Assembly (NCBI RefSeq): GCF_002934605.1
Contig: NZ_PTJC01000006.1
Location: forward strand, 1,302,001-1,366,000
DNA length: 64,000 nucleotides
Direction: 5' to 3'
DNA from: Neolewinella xylanilytica
Lineage (GTDB): Bacteria; Bacteroidota; Bacteroidia; Chitinophagales; Saprospiraceae
The translations under genes were made by a program, and so were the position numbers. The notes beneath the pieces were generated by a model. It saw nothing but the letters and a program-made list of their open reading frames with translations. It ran no database searches and was not told where the DNA came from. Shown here piece by piece: positions 49,154-58,584 of the stretch (position 1 is its first letter; each line of letters opens with the position of its first letter).

Positions 49154-51844
49154 ATGTCCGTTAAAGCCACTTACGATAGCAGCCAAGTAGAAAAGAAATG
49201 GTACGCCCACTGGATGGCGCACGACTACTTCCGTAGCGAGCCCGACGAGCGGGAGCCCTACACCATCGTCATTCCGCCGCCGAACGTAACGGGGGTGCTG
49301 CACATGGGCCACATGCTCAACAACACCGTGCAGGACATTCTCATTCGCAAAGCTCGTCTGGACGGAAAAAACGCCTGCTGGGTGCCGGGTACCGACCACG
49401 CCAGCATCGCGACCGAAGCCAAGGTGGTGCGCCGGCTGCGGGAGCAGGGGATTAAAAAGTCGGACATCGGCCGGGACGAGTTTATGAAGCACGCTTTCGC
49501 CTGGAAGGAAGAATTCGGCGGCATCATCCTCCAGCAGCTCAAGCTCCTCGGCGCCAGCTGCGACTGGTCGCGCACCCGCTTCACCATGGAGCCCAAACTG
49601 TACGAGGCCGTGATCAAAGTCTTCGTCAAGCTCTACCGGGATGGCAAGCTGTACCGGGCCCAACGTATGACCAACTGGGATCCGGAGGCCCAAACCGTGC
49701 TCAGCAACGAGGAAGTAATCCACACCGAGGAAAACGGGAACCTCTACCACGTGCGCTACCGCATTGAAGGCACCGACGATACCTACATCACCGTGGCCAC
49801 CAGTAGGCCGGAAACCATTATGGCGGATAGCGGGCTAGCCGTCCACCCCGACGATGAACGCTACGCCAAATTTCAGGGCCGGAAGGTAATCGTGCCCCTC
49901 GTCAACCGGGTGGTGCCGATCATTGCCGACGATTACGTCGATCCCGAATTCGGTACCGGCGCCCTCAAAATCACCCCCGCCCACGACCCCAATGACTACG
50001 AGCTCGGCGAGAAATATGGCTTGGAGGTCATCGACACGATCGATGCCGACGGCACCATGAACGAGCTGGCGGAATACGCCGTCGGACTGGACCGGTTCGA
50101 GGCCCGCATCGAGGTGATCAAGCTGCTCAAGGAAAGCGGCGACCTCGTGGATATCAAGCAGTACCGTACCAGCGTAGGCCGTAGCGAACGGACCAACGCC
50201 GTGGTCGAGCCGCGACTCACCCTGCAGTGGTTCATGAAGATGGACGAAACGGCCGCCACCGCCCTGGCGGCCGTGACGTCCGGCGACGTCAGGTTTCATC
50301 CGGATAGCATGGTCAACATGTACCGGTCCTGGCTGAACCCGGAGAACGTCCGCGACTGGTGTGTCAGCCGCCAACTGTGGTGGGGGCAACGCATTCCGGC
50401 CTGGTACCATGGCGACGAAGTGTACGTGGCCGAAACGGCGGAGGAAGCCCTCGAGGACGCCCGCCATCACCACCCTGGGCTGAAGATGTCCGACCTGCAC
50501 CAGGACGAGGACGTGCTCGATACCTGGTTCTCCAGTTGGTTGTGGCCGATGTCGGTGTTCGACGGCTTCGGGGAGGATAAAACCGAACTGGCGTATTACT
50601 ACCCTACGAACGACCTCGTGACCGGCTGGGACATCATGTTCTTCTGGGTCGCGCGCATGATCATGGCCGGTTACGAATTCAGCGAGGACCTGCTCGGGAA
50701 GGAGTTCGTGGAGAAGCACGGTCGCCAGCCCTTCCGGGACGTGTACTTCACCGGTATGGTGCGGGACGAAAAGCGCCGCAAAATGTCCAAGTCGCTGGGC
50801 AACAGCCCGGATGCCCTCGAGCTGCTCCGGATCTACGGTGCCGACGGCGTCCGCTACGGCATGCTCTCCAGCGCGGCGGCGGGAAACGACATCATCTTCG
50901 ATGCGCCCCTGCAGGACGGAAACGCCCTCAACGAAAGCCAACTCTGCGAGCAGGGGCGGAAATTCTGCAACAAGATCTTTAATGCCAACCGGCTGATCCA
51001 GGGCTGGGAGGTCGTCGACCGGGATACCGACCCCGCGGCCCGTCTCGCTACGGAGTGGATCGAGGCAAAGCTCAACGCCACCATTGCCGAGGTAGACCGG
51101 CTCATCGCAGAATACCGCCTCAGCGAAGCCATGGTGACCCTCTACCGCCTGATCTGGTCGGATTTCTGCAGCTGGTACCTGGAGGCGATCAAGCCCGAGG
51201 ACGGCCAGATCTCCCGCACTACCTACGACGCCGCCATCTCGGTGTTCGAGCGATTGATGATCCTGCTGCACCCCTTTATGCCCTTTATCACGGAGGAGGT
51301 CTGGCACCAGCTTCGCCGCCGCGACGAGGGGGAAGATTGCATCGTGGCCACCTGGCCCCGGGCGGCGGAAGATAACCGGGAACTGCTCAAGCGCTTCACC
51401 GTGCTCCAGGACGCGGTGAGCCACGTCCGGGACGTGCGCAACCAGCGGGGGATCTCCCACGGCGAGCCCCTGAAGCTGGCGGTCAAGGAAAGCGAAAGCA
51501 GCCGGTCCATTTTGGGCGCGGACGCAGGAGCAACGGCCTTCCTAAAACGGGCGGGCGTATTGACAACGATTGACCTGGTCAACCAAGCACCCGCCAACGG
51601 CCTGCCCTTCCTCTTCGGCAACGATACGGCTTACCTCCTCCTCAACGAGGAGGTGGACCTGGCCGCCGAACGGGCGAAGACGGAAGAAGAGCTGACCCGA
51701 CTGCGGGGCTTCCTCCGGGGGATTGAGAAAAAGCTGGGCAACGAGCGCTTCGTCGCCAATGCCCCCGATGCCGTAGTGGAGTTGGAGCGCAAGAAGCAGG
51801 CCGACGCACAGGCCAAAATCGCCAGCCTCGAGAAAATGCTGTAA
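49154..51844 (+). CDS. valS: Valine-tRNA ligase
   Basis: 896 aa class I synthetase charging tRNA(Val), with an editing domain. Start at ATG 49154, where the conserved YDSSQVEKKWYAHW begins; the frame is open back to 48869 only across the previous gene. HIGH motif as VLHMGHML (residues 50-53), editing domain with TSRPETIMADSGLAVHPDDERY, KMSKS as RKMSKSLGNSPD (543-547), and the ValRS-specific WWGQRIPAWYHGD. A C-terminal coiled-coil (EVDLAAERAKTEEELTRLRGFLRGIEKKL) is the valS-type tRNA-binding arm. Confidence 0.97.
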   Translation: MSVKATYDSSQVEKKWYAHWMAHDYFRSEPDEREPYTIVIPPPNVTGVLHMGHMLNNTVQDILIRKARLDGKNACWVPGTDHASIATEAKVVRRLREQGIKKSDIGRDEFMKHAFAWKEEFGGIILQQLKLLGASCDWSRTRFTMEPKLYEAVIKVFVKLYRDGKLYRAQRMTNWDPEAQTVLSNEEVIHTEENGNLYHVRYRIEGTDDTYITVATSRPETIMADSGLAVHPDDERYAKFQGRKVIVPLVNRVVPIIADDYVDPEFGTGALKITPAHDPNDYELGEKYGLEVIDTIDADGTMNELAEYAVGLDRFEARIEVIKLLKESGDLVDIKQYRTSVGRSERTNAVVEPRLTLQWFMKMDETAATALAAVTSGDVRFHPDSMVNMYRSWLNPENVRDWCVSRQLWWGQRIPAWYHGDEVYVAETAEEALEDARHHHPGLKMSDLHQDEDVLDTWFSSWLWPMSVFDGFGEDKTELAYYYPTNDLVTGWDIMFFWVARMIMAGYEFSEDLLGKEFVEKHGRQPFRDVYFTGMVRDEKRRKMSKSLGNSPDALELLRIYGADGVRYGMLSSAAAGNDIIFDAPLQDGNALNESQLCEQGRKFCNKIFNANRLIQGWEVVDRDTDPAARLATEWIEAKLNATIAEVDRLIAEYRLSEAMVTLYRLIWSDFCSWYLEAIKPEDGQISRTTYDAAISVFERLMILLHPFMPFITEEVWHQLRRRDEGEDCIVATWPRAAEDNRELLKRFTVLQDAVSHVRDVRNQRGISHGEPLKLAVKESESSRSILGADAGATAFLKRAGVLTTIDLVNQAPANGLPFLFGNDTAYLLLNEEVDLAAERAKTEEELTRLRGFLRGIEKKLGNERFVANAPDAVVELERKKQADAQAKIASLEKML

Positions 51845-51855
51845 AATGCTGCCTC

Positions 51856-51873
51856 CCCCGATACCTATCGGGG
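51856..51873. terminator. Hairpin after valS (no T-run)
   Basis: Perfect 8-bp stem CCCCGATA/TATCGGGG with a two-base CC loop by strict pairing, 12 nt after the valS stop. No U-tract follows, so a rho-independent terminator is doubtful; it may stabilise the transcript end. A partial direct repeat of GCTGCCTCC flanks it. Confidence 0.35.
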
Positions 51874-51939
51874 CGCCAGTACAGTGCTGCCTCCGGTACC
51901 GAAGTCACCCGGGCACGCAACACAACCGCCCCTGAAGTG

Positions 51940-51947
51940 TACCTTAG
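51940..51947 (+). promoter_or_regulatory. -7-like box TACCTTAG for moaA
   Basis: Near-match to TAnnTTTG (TACCTTaG), 3 nt before the moaA ATG at 51951, in line with the near-start pattern seen at other genes. Confidence 0.35.
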
Positions 51948-51950
51948 TAC

Positions 51951-52925
51951 ATGCTCCTCGACCAACACGGCCGGCAAATCAAATACCTCCGGCTGGCGGT
52001 AACGGATCGGTGTAACCTACGCTGCCGCTACTGCATGCCCGAAGAGGGGATCGCCTTCGCCGATCGGGAGGCTTTACTCACCTACGACGAGATCCTCCTG
52101 TTCTGTGGCGTTCTCGCCGAAATGGGAGTAGAGAAAGTACGCCTCACCGGCGGGGAGCCCCTGGTGCGTCGGGAGTTGACCACTCTCGTAGCCGGTCTCA
52201 ATAAACAGTTCCCTAAGCTCGCCATGACGACCAACGGCCTGCTGCTTCCCCGCTATCTGGACGAGCTGATGGAACACGGGCTCCGGACGTACAACCTGAG
52301 TTTAGACACCCTCCGCCCCGAGCGTTTCGAGCGCATTACCCGCCGCGACAACTTCGCCGGTACGTATAACGCCCTCGAAATGCTGCTCGAGCGCGGCTGC
52401 CGGACCAAGATCAACGTGGTCGTCATGCGCGGTATCAACGACGACGAGCTTTACGATTTCGTCGAGCTGACCCGTGACAATGACCTGGACGTCCGCTTCA
52501 TCGAAGCCATGCCCTTCAACGACGACGACGGTAACCATGACGTCTTTCTGTCGTACGACAGCATGCGACTCCGCTTGCTGGAGCGTTATCCGGATCTCTC
52601 CCAAAATGAACGGCAGGGGGGCAGCGCGGTCACCTTCAGCGTGCCCGGCTACCGAGGCAACGTGGCCATCATTCCGGCTTATAGCCGGTCGTTGTGCGGC
52701 ACCTGCGATCGCCTGCGGATTACCCCACGCGGAACCTTACTCAACTGCTTGTATTCCACCCGCGGTCTCGAACTCCTTCCCCTGTTGCGCAGCGGCATCG
52801 ACCGGGACGATCTCGCAACCCTGATCCGGGAATTCGTGTACGGGAAATACGCTAGCGGCCACGAAACGGAGCGCCGCGAGCAGCAGGGAAACATCTTCGC
52901 CAGTATGACGAGCATCGGCGGATAA
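51951..52925 (+). CDS. moaA: GTP 3',8-cyclase (molybdenum cofactor synthesis)
   Basis: Radical SAM enzyme making 3',8-cH2GTP, the first step of molybdopterin synthesis. 324 aa. N-terminal cluster CNLRCRYC (Cys21, 25, 28); C-terminal second cluster LCGTCDRLRITPRGTLLNCLY; the C-terminal Gly-Gly (SIGG) needed for activity is present. Directly followed after 11 nt by moaC. Cytosolic, [4Fe-4S] dependent. Confidence 0.96.
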   Translation: MLLDQHGRQIKYLRLAVTDRCNLRCRYCMPEEGIAFADREALLTYDEILLFCGVLAEMGVEKVRLTGGEPLVRRELTTLVAGLNKQFPKLAMTTNGLLLPRYLDELMEHGLRTYNLSLDTLRPERFERITRRDNFAGTYNALEMLLERGCRTKINVVVMRGINDDELYDFVELTRDNDLDVRFIEAMPFNDDDGNHDVFLSYDSMRLRLLERYPDLSQNERQGGSAVTFSVPGYRGNVAIIPAYSRSLCGTCDRLRITPRGTLLNCLYSTRGLELLPLLRSGIDRDDLATLIREFVYGKYASGHETERREQQGNIFASMTSIGG

Positions 52926-52936
52926 AATCAACCAAT

Positions 52937-53410
52937 ATGCCTCTTTCCCACCTTGACGAAACCGGTCGGCCCGCCATGGTCGACGTAGGCGATAAAGCGG
53001 TTACCAAACGAAGTGCTACGGCTACCTGCAGGGTCCTTCTAGGCACCGCGATCATGCACGAATTGCGGCGGGGCGACTTCTCTACGGGTAAAGGGTCCGT
53101 CATTCAGACGGCCGTCATCGCGGCGACCATGGCCGTGAAACAAACGTCCCAGATCATTCCCCTCTGCCACCCCCTCCCCATCCACGGTTGCCGGGTCACG
53201 GTCGACGACGACGGAGCGGAGAGCCTGTTGGTCAGCTGCACCGTTCGAACGGAAGGAAAAACCGGGGTAGAAATGGAGGCCCTGCACGGGGCGTCGGTGG
53301 CGGCGCTCACGGTTTACGATATGTGCAAGGCAATGTCGCACGACATTGAGATCAAGGACTTACGCCTGGAAGAAAAGCGGGGTGGAAAAAGTGACTACGA
53401 TCGTGGCTGA
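52937..53410 (+). CDS. moaC: Cyclic pyranopterin monophosphate synthase
   Basis: Converts 3',8-cH2GTP to cPMP with MoaA. 157 aa, usual length. Family motifs: MVDVGDKAVTKRSATATCRV, TSQIIPLCHPLPIHGCRV, GKTGVEMEALHGASVAALTVYDMCKAM and IKDLRLEEKRGGKS. The gene overlaps the following E1-like enzyme, a sign of a moaA-moaC-moeB operon. moaB, moaD, moaE and mogA are not seen in this window. Confidence 0.96.
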   Translation: MPLSHLDETGRPAMVDVGDKAVTKRSATATCRVLLGTAIMHELRRGDFSTGKGSVIQTAVIAATMAVKQTSQIIPLCHPLPIHGCRVTVDDDGAESLLVSCTVRTEGKTGVEMEALHGASVAALTVYDMCKAMSHDIEIKDLRLEEKRGGKSDYDRG

Positions 53411-54446
53411 GAACCGGTATGCACGTCAGACTATGCTGTCCGAAATAGGCGCGGAGGGGCAGAAAAAGCTTGCCGCCGCTCGGGTGGTGATCGTGGGATG
53501 TGGCGGACTGGGTAGTCCGGCGGCGGCTTATCTGGCCGGAGCGGGTATCGGATCCATCCGCCTCATCGACGGCGACCGGCCCGAGCGTACGAATCTGCAC
53601 CGTCAGGTCTTTTACACGGCGGATGCGGCTGCGTACAAGGTGGACCAGCTGAAGGCCCACCTGGAGCGGCTCAACCCCGAAGTGAAGGTAAACGCCGTGG
53701 CCCGTCACCTGGCGGCGGGGAATGCCCGTATCCTACTGCAGGGAGCCCACCTCGTACTGGACGGTACCGACGACGCGGTGACAAAACACCTGCTGAATGA
53801 TGCCTGTGTAAGTCTGGGTATTCCACTGGTTTACGCCGCGGCCCAGGGGTACAGCGGCTACGTGGCTTTGTTTGAGAATCGACCGGGTGGCATTCACCTG
53901 CGGGACGTCTACCCCGACCCCGACCCCGCGATGCCCGACTGCGCCACGGCCGGCGTGCTGCCCACCGCCGTGGGAATCGTGGCCATGTTGCAAGCCAACG
54001 CGGCGCTCTGCTACCTGCTCGATATCGGCGATCCCCCCGTAGATCGGTTGGTGACCTACAACGCCCTTGACAACAGCCAGCACCGGGTGAAACTCCAGAA
54101 GACCTATACCGCGCCGAACGTGGATCCCTGGGCCGGAGTGAAACCTTCCCGTAGTCGGGATCGGCTAGAGGTAGAGCACGACACCCTCACTCCCCCCGGT
54201 TACGACGCGGTGTTCAGCATGCTCTCCGAAGCGCGGGAGCCCGACTTGCCCGCCGGCGTTCGCCGCCTCGATCAGCGCAACCCCTTCGGGCAGTGCCTGG
54301 AACAGATGGAAGACGGCGGGAAGTATTTACTCTACTGCAATTCCGGGAAACTGAGTCTGGTGCTGGCGGCGCAGCTGGTCAAGGAACGGCCGGAGCTGGA
54401 GGTAGTCAGTTTGCGGGGTGGGGTGGCGGGAATGGGGACGGAGTAG
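53391..54446 (+). CDS. E1-like MoeB/ThiF adenylyltransferase with C-terminal rhodanese
   Basis: Activates the C-terminus of a small sulfur carrier (MoaD or ThiS) by adenylation. Start uncertain: GTGs at 53382, 53391 and 53403 all overlap moaC; 53391 is chosen and gives 351 aa. E1 nucleotide-binding VVIVGCGGLGSPAAAYLAGAGIG, RTNLHRQVFYTADAA and the DGTDDAVTKHLLNDA catalytic stretch are clear. The Cys in MPDCATAGVLPT is the family cysteine, without the usual paired CxxC zinc motif. The C-terminal ~90 residues resemble a rhodanese with active-site CNSGK (LLYCNSGKLSLVLAAQL), slightly short at the end. Confidence 0.87.
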   Translation: MTTIVAENRYARQTMLSEIGAEGQKKLAAARVVIVGCGGLGSPAAAYLAGAGIGSIRLIDGDRPERTNLHRQVFYTADAAAYKVDQLKAHLERLNPEVKVNAVARHLAAGNARILLQGAHLVLDGTDDAVTKHLLNDACVSLGIPLVYAAAQGYSGYVALFENRPGGIHLRDVYPDPDPAMPDCATAGVLPTAVGIVAMLQANAALCYLLDIGDPPVDRLVTYNALDNSQHRVKLQKTYTAPNVDPWAGVKPSRSRDRLEVEHDTLTPPGYDAVFSMLSEAREPDLPAGVRRLDQRNPFGQCLEQMEDGGKYLLYCNSGKLSLVLAAQLVKERPELEVVSLRGGVAGMGTE

Positions 54447-55106
54447 GCGGAGAGGTAAGTATCCTAGGTTATCGGCCGTTCACTTCCGGAAGTTGCTGGG
54501 CTGTTACCGATCCTGTGGTCTTCAACTACTTCGTCTCCGGCTCACCAATGGCCGGGTTCCTGCACTGGGCAAATTATGTGCGCTTGTTAATCCGGATGCG
54601 GAGTAGGAAACGAACCGCTGCCTAAAAAGCCGATTCCGGACTGAAAAGGGCCTTTTTGGGTAGGATAGAAGGGGGGTTGTAGTATAGAAGCGGAAGTGGA
54701 GCCCTAACTATGGTCAATAGGCTTCGACCGCAGGCTTGCATGCACCAGGCGAATACTACATCAATAGTGTTTCAAATCTTGCGGATTCGGGAATAGGTTG
54801 GACCGGGTTTACTAGCTATCCGGGTGAGGGAGTGGCGAATCTTGAAATGCTATGGGGATAGTGTTGCAGCGTGTGATTTACGAGTAAAGAAACTTGTCGA
54901 GCCGTACTTAACTGACTACCCCCCTTCAACTAGGTAACGTAGTATCGGGGTTGGAAAATCCGAGTTATTGCAGCAACCACCAAGCCGCGGCTCAGTTACA
55001 TCGTAGATAATGTAGGCATCCAATAGTTCCTATCTTATGGGTAGCCTCAGCTTCCGAAACCCGCCCCGTGCGTGTCCCACACACCGTTACCTAAGCCAAG
55101 CCACCC
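54447..55106. other. Gene-poor 660-bp region with a possible protein remnant
   Basis: Mostly low-complexity-free sequence that looks less GC-rich than the flanks. One readable piece on the plus strand, 54721-54861, is open after an upstream stop and ends in TAG; it encodes about 46 residues (including GEYYINSVSNLADSGIGW and YPGEGVANLEMLWG) with the look of a secreted-protein fragment. I see no other gene. A -7-like TATCTTAT at 55031-55038 precedes the next gene by 68 nt. Confidence 0.3.
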
Positions 55107-56870
55107 ATGCCCTTTCTAATTATCCTCCTAACTTTTTTGATTGGTTCTACCGGATGGGCACAGGGCGATCTGAACCTGGACTTCGAACGCCAGGGCCCCG
55201 AGGGTAACCTCCCCGGCGGTTGGTTCTTCGGCGGCCCGAACTACTCCACTGAACTCTCTACCAAGGATCCGGCTTCCGGGGCACGGTGCCTTACCATCAG
55301 GTCCGTCCGGGATAAAGATTCTACCTATGCTGCCATCTCAACCCGGCTGCCGGCTAGTTTGGTGGCGGGCCAGGTTATCCGATTGGAGGGTATGATTCGT
55401 GCGGCGATGAATTCTGAATACGATACCGCTGGGTACCTCGCCCGGGTAGACCACGAAAGTAGAGGCACCATCGCCTTTTCCCACACTTACGATCAGCCGC
55501 TGGGACAGCCCGGTGACTGGACTACCGTGTCGCTGGAGCTGACGGTACCCGAAGAGGCAGCGTTCGTTATGTTTGGTGGCGTATTTGGGGGGCGGGGCGA
55601 GCTGAGCTTCGACGCCCTGCAACTCTTCATCGATGGGGAGCCCTACGACATCAAGAAGAACCTTGCGGTTTCACCGACCCGGCCCGACGATCCCCGGTTG
55701 GAGTGGCTGCGGCAGTACGTGCACCCCCTCCGGTCGACGGCGGCGGACTATCCCACTACTACGGACCTGGCGGCATTCGGGGCGGCGGTGGGGGAGCGCG
55801 CCGTGGTCGGACTGGGGGAGTCCACTCACGGCTCGCACGAGATATTCACGCTTAAGGATCGGCTGTGGCGTTACCTGCACCAGCACCATGACTTCCGGAC
55901 ATTCGTGCTGGAGGGGCCCCTGATTCCGTCCTATGCCGTCAACGATTACCTCGAAACCGGGGAGGAATCCGTCCCGGAGTTGCTGAAGGACATTGGTTAC
56001 TGGCCCTGGCAGACCGAGGAAGTGGTGGAGTTAATCGAGGGAATGCGTCACGCCCCCGGAGAGGTACGTCCCCGCTTTACGGGTATGGACATGCAGAACT
56101 ATACGCAAGCCTGGCGAATCCTGGAGGGCCGGTTCGGCGACGACGCCGAGTTGCTGGCGGACCTGGTGGAACTACGGAGTAAACTTGACCTCGTCCGCTT
56201 CAACCGTCACGAGGGCTCCGGCTACCTTATACCGGACCGTTACCTGGAGGTGGTAAACCGCGTGATTCCCAAACTCAACGCAGCGATTGCTGAAGCAAAC
56301 CTCTCGGCGCGCGATACGCGCTGGCTAAGTCACATGGTCCGACTGATCGAGCAGTTCGTGGACCAAAAGGGTATTCTACGCGACGGCTACCTGGCCGAAA
56401 ACGTCGAGTGGATTCGCAGTGTAGAGGATTACGGTAAAGCAGTTGTGTGGGCACATAACCAGCATGTGCTGAAAGTTGACGGGCGGATGGGGGAGCACCT
56501 GGCGAAGTCGCTCGGTTCCGATTACGTGGCGGTGGGCTTCGCCTTCGCCGGCGGGCAGTACACTCACTCGCGCCACGGCGTTAAGGAGACCGTGGAGGCA
56601 GAAAATCCTTACCCGGCCACCTACGAATACTGGTTTGACCGCCTGGATGAGCCGATGTTTTACCTGGACTTAAGGGAAATGGCGCAGGATACTACCCCCT
56701 ACGCTGACTGGTTCCGGCATGAGCTGCAATTCCGAAAGGTTGGCACGGTCAAGCCCTGGTCGGAGTTCGGCAAAGAAAACCTGACTGAGGCGTACGATAT
56801 GATCTTCTTCGTGGGTACCTCTTCGCCTTCGCGGGTGCTGCCCATCCAGGTGCTTTACGGGTATGAGTAG
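55107..56870 (+). CDS. Erythromycin esterase family protein
   Basis: 587 aa, exported (signal PFLIILLTFLIGSTGWAQ). An N-terminal beta-sandwich of ~150 residues (like a carbohydrate-binding or jelly-roll domain) is followed by the erythromycin-esterase-like domain. The diagnostic GLGESTHGSHEIF (near residue 236), FVLEGPLIPSYAVNDYL, GMDMQNY and VVWAHNQHVLKVDG carry the His/Glu residues used in catalysis in this family. The family includes macrolide esterases but also many homologues of unknown substrate, so antibiotic resistance should not be assumed. Confidence 0.85.
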   Translation: MPFLIILLTFLIGSTGWAQGDLNLDFERQGPEGNLPGGWFFGGPNYSTELSTKDPASGARCLTIRSVRDKDSTYAAISTRLPASLVAGQVIRLEGMIRAAMNSEYDTAGYLARVDHESRGTIAFSHTYDQPLGQPGDWTTVSLELTVPEEAAFVMFGGVFGGRGELSFDALQLFIDGEPYDIKKNLAVSPTRPDDPRLEWLRQYVHPLRSTAADYPTTTDLAAFGAAVGERAVVGLGESTHGSHEIFTLKDRLWRYLHQHHDFRTFVLEGPLIPSYAVNDYLETGEESVPELLKDIGYWPWQTEEVVELIEGMRHAPGEVRPRFTGMDMQNYTQAWRILEGRFGDDAELLADLVELRSKLDLVRFNRHEGSGYLIPDRYLEVVNRVIPKLNAAIAEANLSARDTRWLSHMVRLIEQFVDQKGILRDGYLAENVEWIRSVEDYGKAVVWAHNQHVLKVDGRMGEHLAKSLGSDYVAVGFAFAGGQYTHSRHGVKETVEAENPYPATYEYWFDRLDEPMFYLDLREMAQDTTPYADWFRHELQFRKVGTVKPWSEFGKENLTEAYDMIFFVGTSSPSRVLPIQVLYGYE

Positions 56871-57035
56871 GAGGTACTGTATCCTCTGTATACACCCAGG
56901 TTAGCAGTGTAACCTAGCAAAATGTAGGACAAGGGCATCTCCCGTTCTTCCTTTTTGGCAGCTAAACCTAAACCATGTGTCGGGGCACCGGAGGCAGCAA
57001 TGCTGGATTATGCATCACACTAATCGATGGGTGCC

Positions 57036-57520
57036 TCAATTATTCCGGACCTCTACCGGGATCATGCCCGTCGGTTTCTTGAACATACGGCTGAAGTGCT
57101 GGAGGCACGGAAAGTCGAGTTCACAGGCGCTTTCGGCTACGCCGCGCGCCGGAGCGCCGCTCCTTGGCCAGTTTGATGACCCGGAACTGAATGTGGTTCC
57201 CGGGGCGACTTGCCGGTTTCCATCTTCACCAGGTCGCAAAAGTAGTTGGGCGAGCGATGCAGCCGCTCGGTGAAGTAGGTAACCGAAGGTCGGCCGTCGC
57301 GCTCGGCTGCGGCGGCGTCACCGAATTAGTCGTGCAGCAGGGCCTCGAAACGCGCCAGCACCCCGGCGGTCAGTCCCTCCTGGTCCTCGACGGGGCGGGA
57401 CGACTACCAGCAGCGCAGAACCCGTCCGCCTCCTTCGTAAGGGGGAACCGGTACAGTGTCCGCCGGGCGTCGAGCGCGGGCACGGTGCGGCTTACGACTA
57501 CCGGTTCGTGCAGTTGGCCC
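57036..57520 (-). pseudogene. AraC-family regulator remnant
   Basis: Reading the minus strand, consecutive fragments match an AraC regulator: part of the N-terminal domain (LHEPVVVSRTVPALD, TLYRFPLTKEADGFCAA), then GLTAGVLARFEALLHD, an in-frame TAA (57326-57328) in place of the usual Tyr, then PSVTYFTERLHRSPNYFCDLVKMETGKSP. A frameshift near 57200 leads to HIQFRVIKLAKER, and another near 57150 leads to SACELDFPCLQHFSRMFKK. With at least two frameshifts and one nonsense codon it is a pseudogene, but the order and similarity are clear. Probably once regulated the adjacent decayed genes. Confidence 0.85.
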
Positions 57521-57631
57521 TCACCACGGACCGCCCGGACGGGCGGTCAGCTGGGGTACGCCGGTGACCGAGGCGGAACGCCGCGGGGGGATTCCCGTAC
57601 AGCGGACCGCCACCGACGTCATCGGGCGGTA

Positions 57632-57918
57632 AGCGAGCGTAACCGCCACCTGACTACGCTCGCTTCGCTGGCGGCTATCTTTGAACTCGACCGGCCTGTA
57701 TACCACCTTCGCAAATGCGTTGGACGCGGGAATCACCGTCAATGAGTGCCGCGAGGTGATGCTCCATTTGTACGCCTATGCGGCTACCCCCGTAGCATCC
57801 AAACGCTGATGATCACCCTGGAGGAGCGGCAGGCCAGCGGCATTGCGGACGCCGCGGGAGCGGAAGTCGCCCCCCTTCGACCAGGGCGGGCCCAAATACG
57901 CGCGCGGCAGGGCCGTGT
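57632..57918 (+). pseudogene. Carboxymuconolactone decarboxylase (CMD) family remnant
   Basis: Plus-strand fragments in different frames join to a CMD/AhpD-like C-terminal half: ERNRHLTTLASLAAIFELDRP, then FANALDAGITVNECREVMLHLYAYA, then GYPRSIQTLMITLEERQASG and IADAAGAEVAP. Frame changes occur near 57690 and 57770, and a stop follows TPVASKR in one frame. The usual N-terminal part is missing. It lies divergent from the AraC remnant, a common pairing for CMD genes. Confidence 0.75.
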
Positions 57919-58227
57919 GCTCGACTCCCTACTCGGCCGTGCTGTTTGCCGACGGTGCGCGCTTCGTGCACATGAGCGGCACCTGGGGCAAGGCACGGGA
58001 ACTCGACATTATTAACGACCGGAAATATCCACTACGCCAAAGCTGTAGTGCGCGACTTCGTGGTGGAAGCATGGGATAACACGGCGGTGCTCTGGAACCG
58101 GATCACGCTGACGGCGAAGGTGCGGGGAAACACGGTCACCACGGAGTTTACGGTCACGGAAATTTACCAGCAGCGGACTGGCCACTGGAGCATGCTCGGG
58201 ATGACCTCCAGTAGCGTCCGGGACTAG
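57919..58227 (+). pseudogene. NTF2-like (DUF4440/SnoaL) remnant
   Basis: Plus strand reads LFADGARFVHMSGTWGKARELDI, shifts frame near 58020, then continues IHYAKAVVRDFVVEAWDNTAV, LWNRITLTAKVRGNTVTTEF, TEIYQQRTGHWSMLG to a TAG at 58225-58227. The pattern (VHMSG, TEIYQQRTGHW) is that of nuclear transport factor 2-like proteins such as DUF4440. The N-terminus is fused to the end of the CMD remnant. One frameshift breaks it. Confidence 0.7.
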
Positions 58228-58584
58228 CACGAACGGCAGCACTAGGGTGCCGGAGTCTGCCGAGTCATGGTGCAGGAACTGGCGCGGCAGCGCAATTGGC
58301 CAGCGGGTCGACCACTGCCCTTCGGAGAGCGGACCGCACAACCGGTAATTCGCGTAGCGATTGCCGGAATCCGGGTAGCTCAGGGAAGGTGTTCGCTTTC
58401 GACCTTTGGCGCATTCCAGCGGGATGGGGCTTCCACTCTTGGTTGATGCGGACGCCGCGCCGGCGACGTGCACCGTTTCCGCTCGTTCGGGCCCTTTGGC
58501 CGGGTACTCAGTTATTTCAACCCGATATTAAACCGTTGTAACAGGCGACGAGCCATGACAATCGCGAACCGTGCAGCGGGAACT
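58228..58584. other. 357 bp without a recognised gene
   Basis: Continues the decayed stretch. No supported coding sequence; scattered short frames only. Ends at the DUF983 stop. Confidence 0.4.

Noticed and set aside
55107..56870. Macrolide resistance gene
   Set aside because: The family is broad and mostly of unknown substrate; sequence alone does not support resistance.
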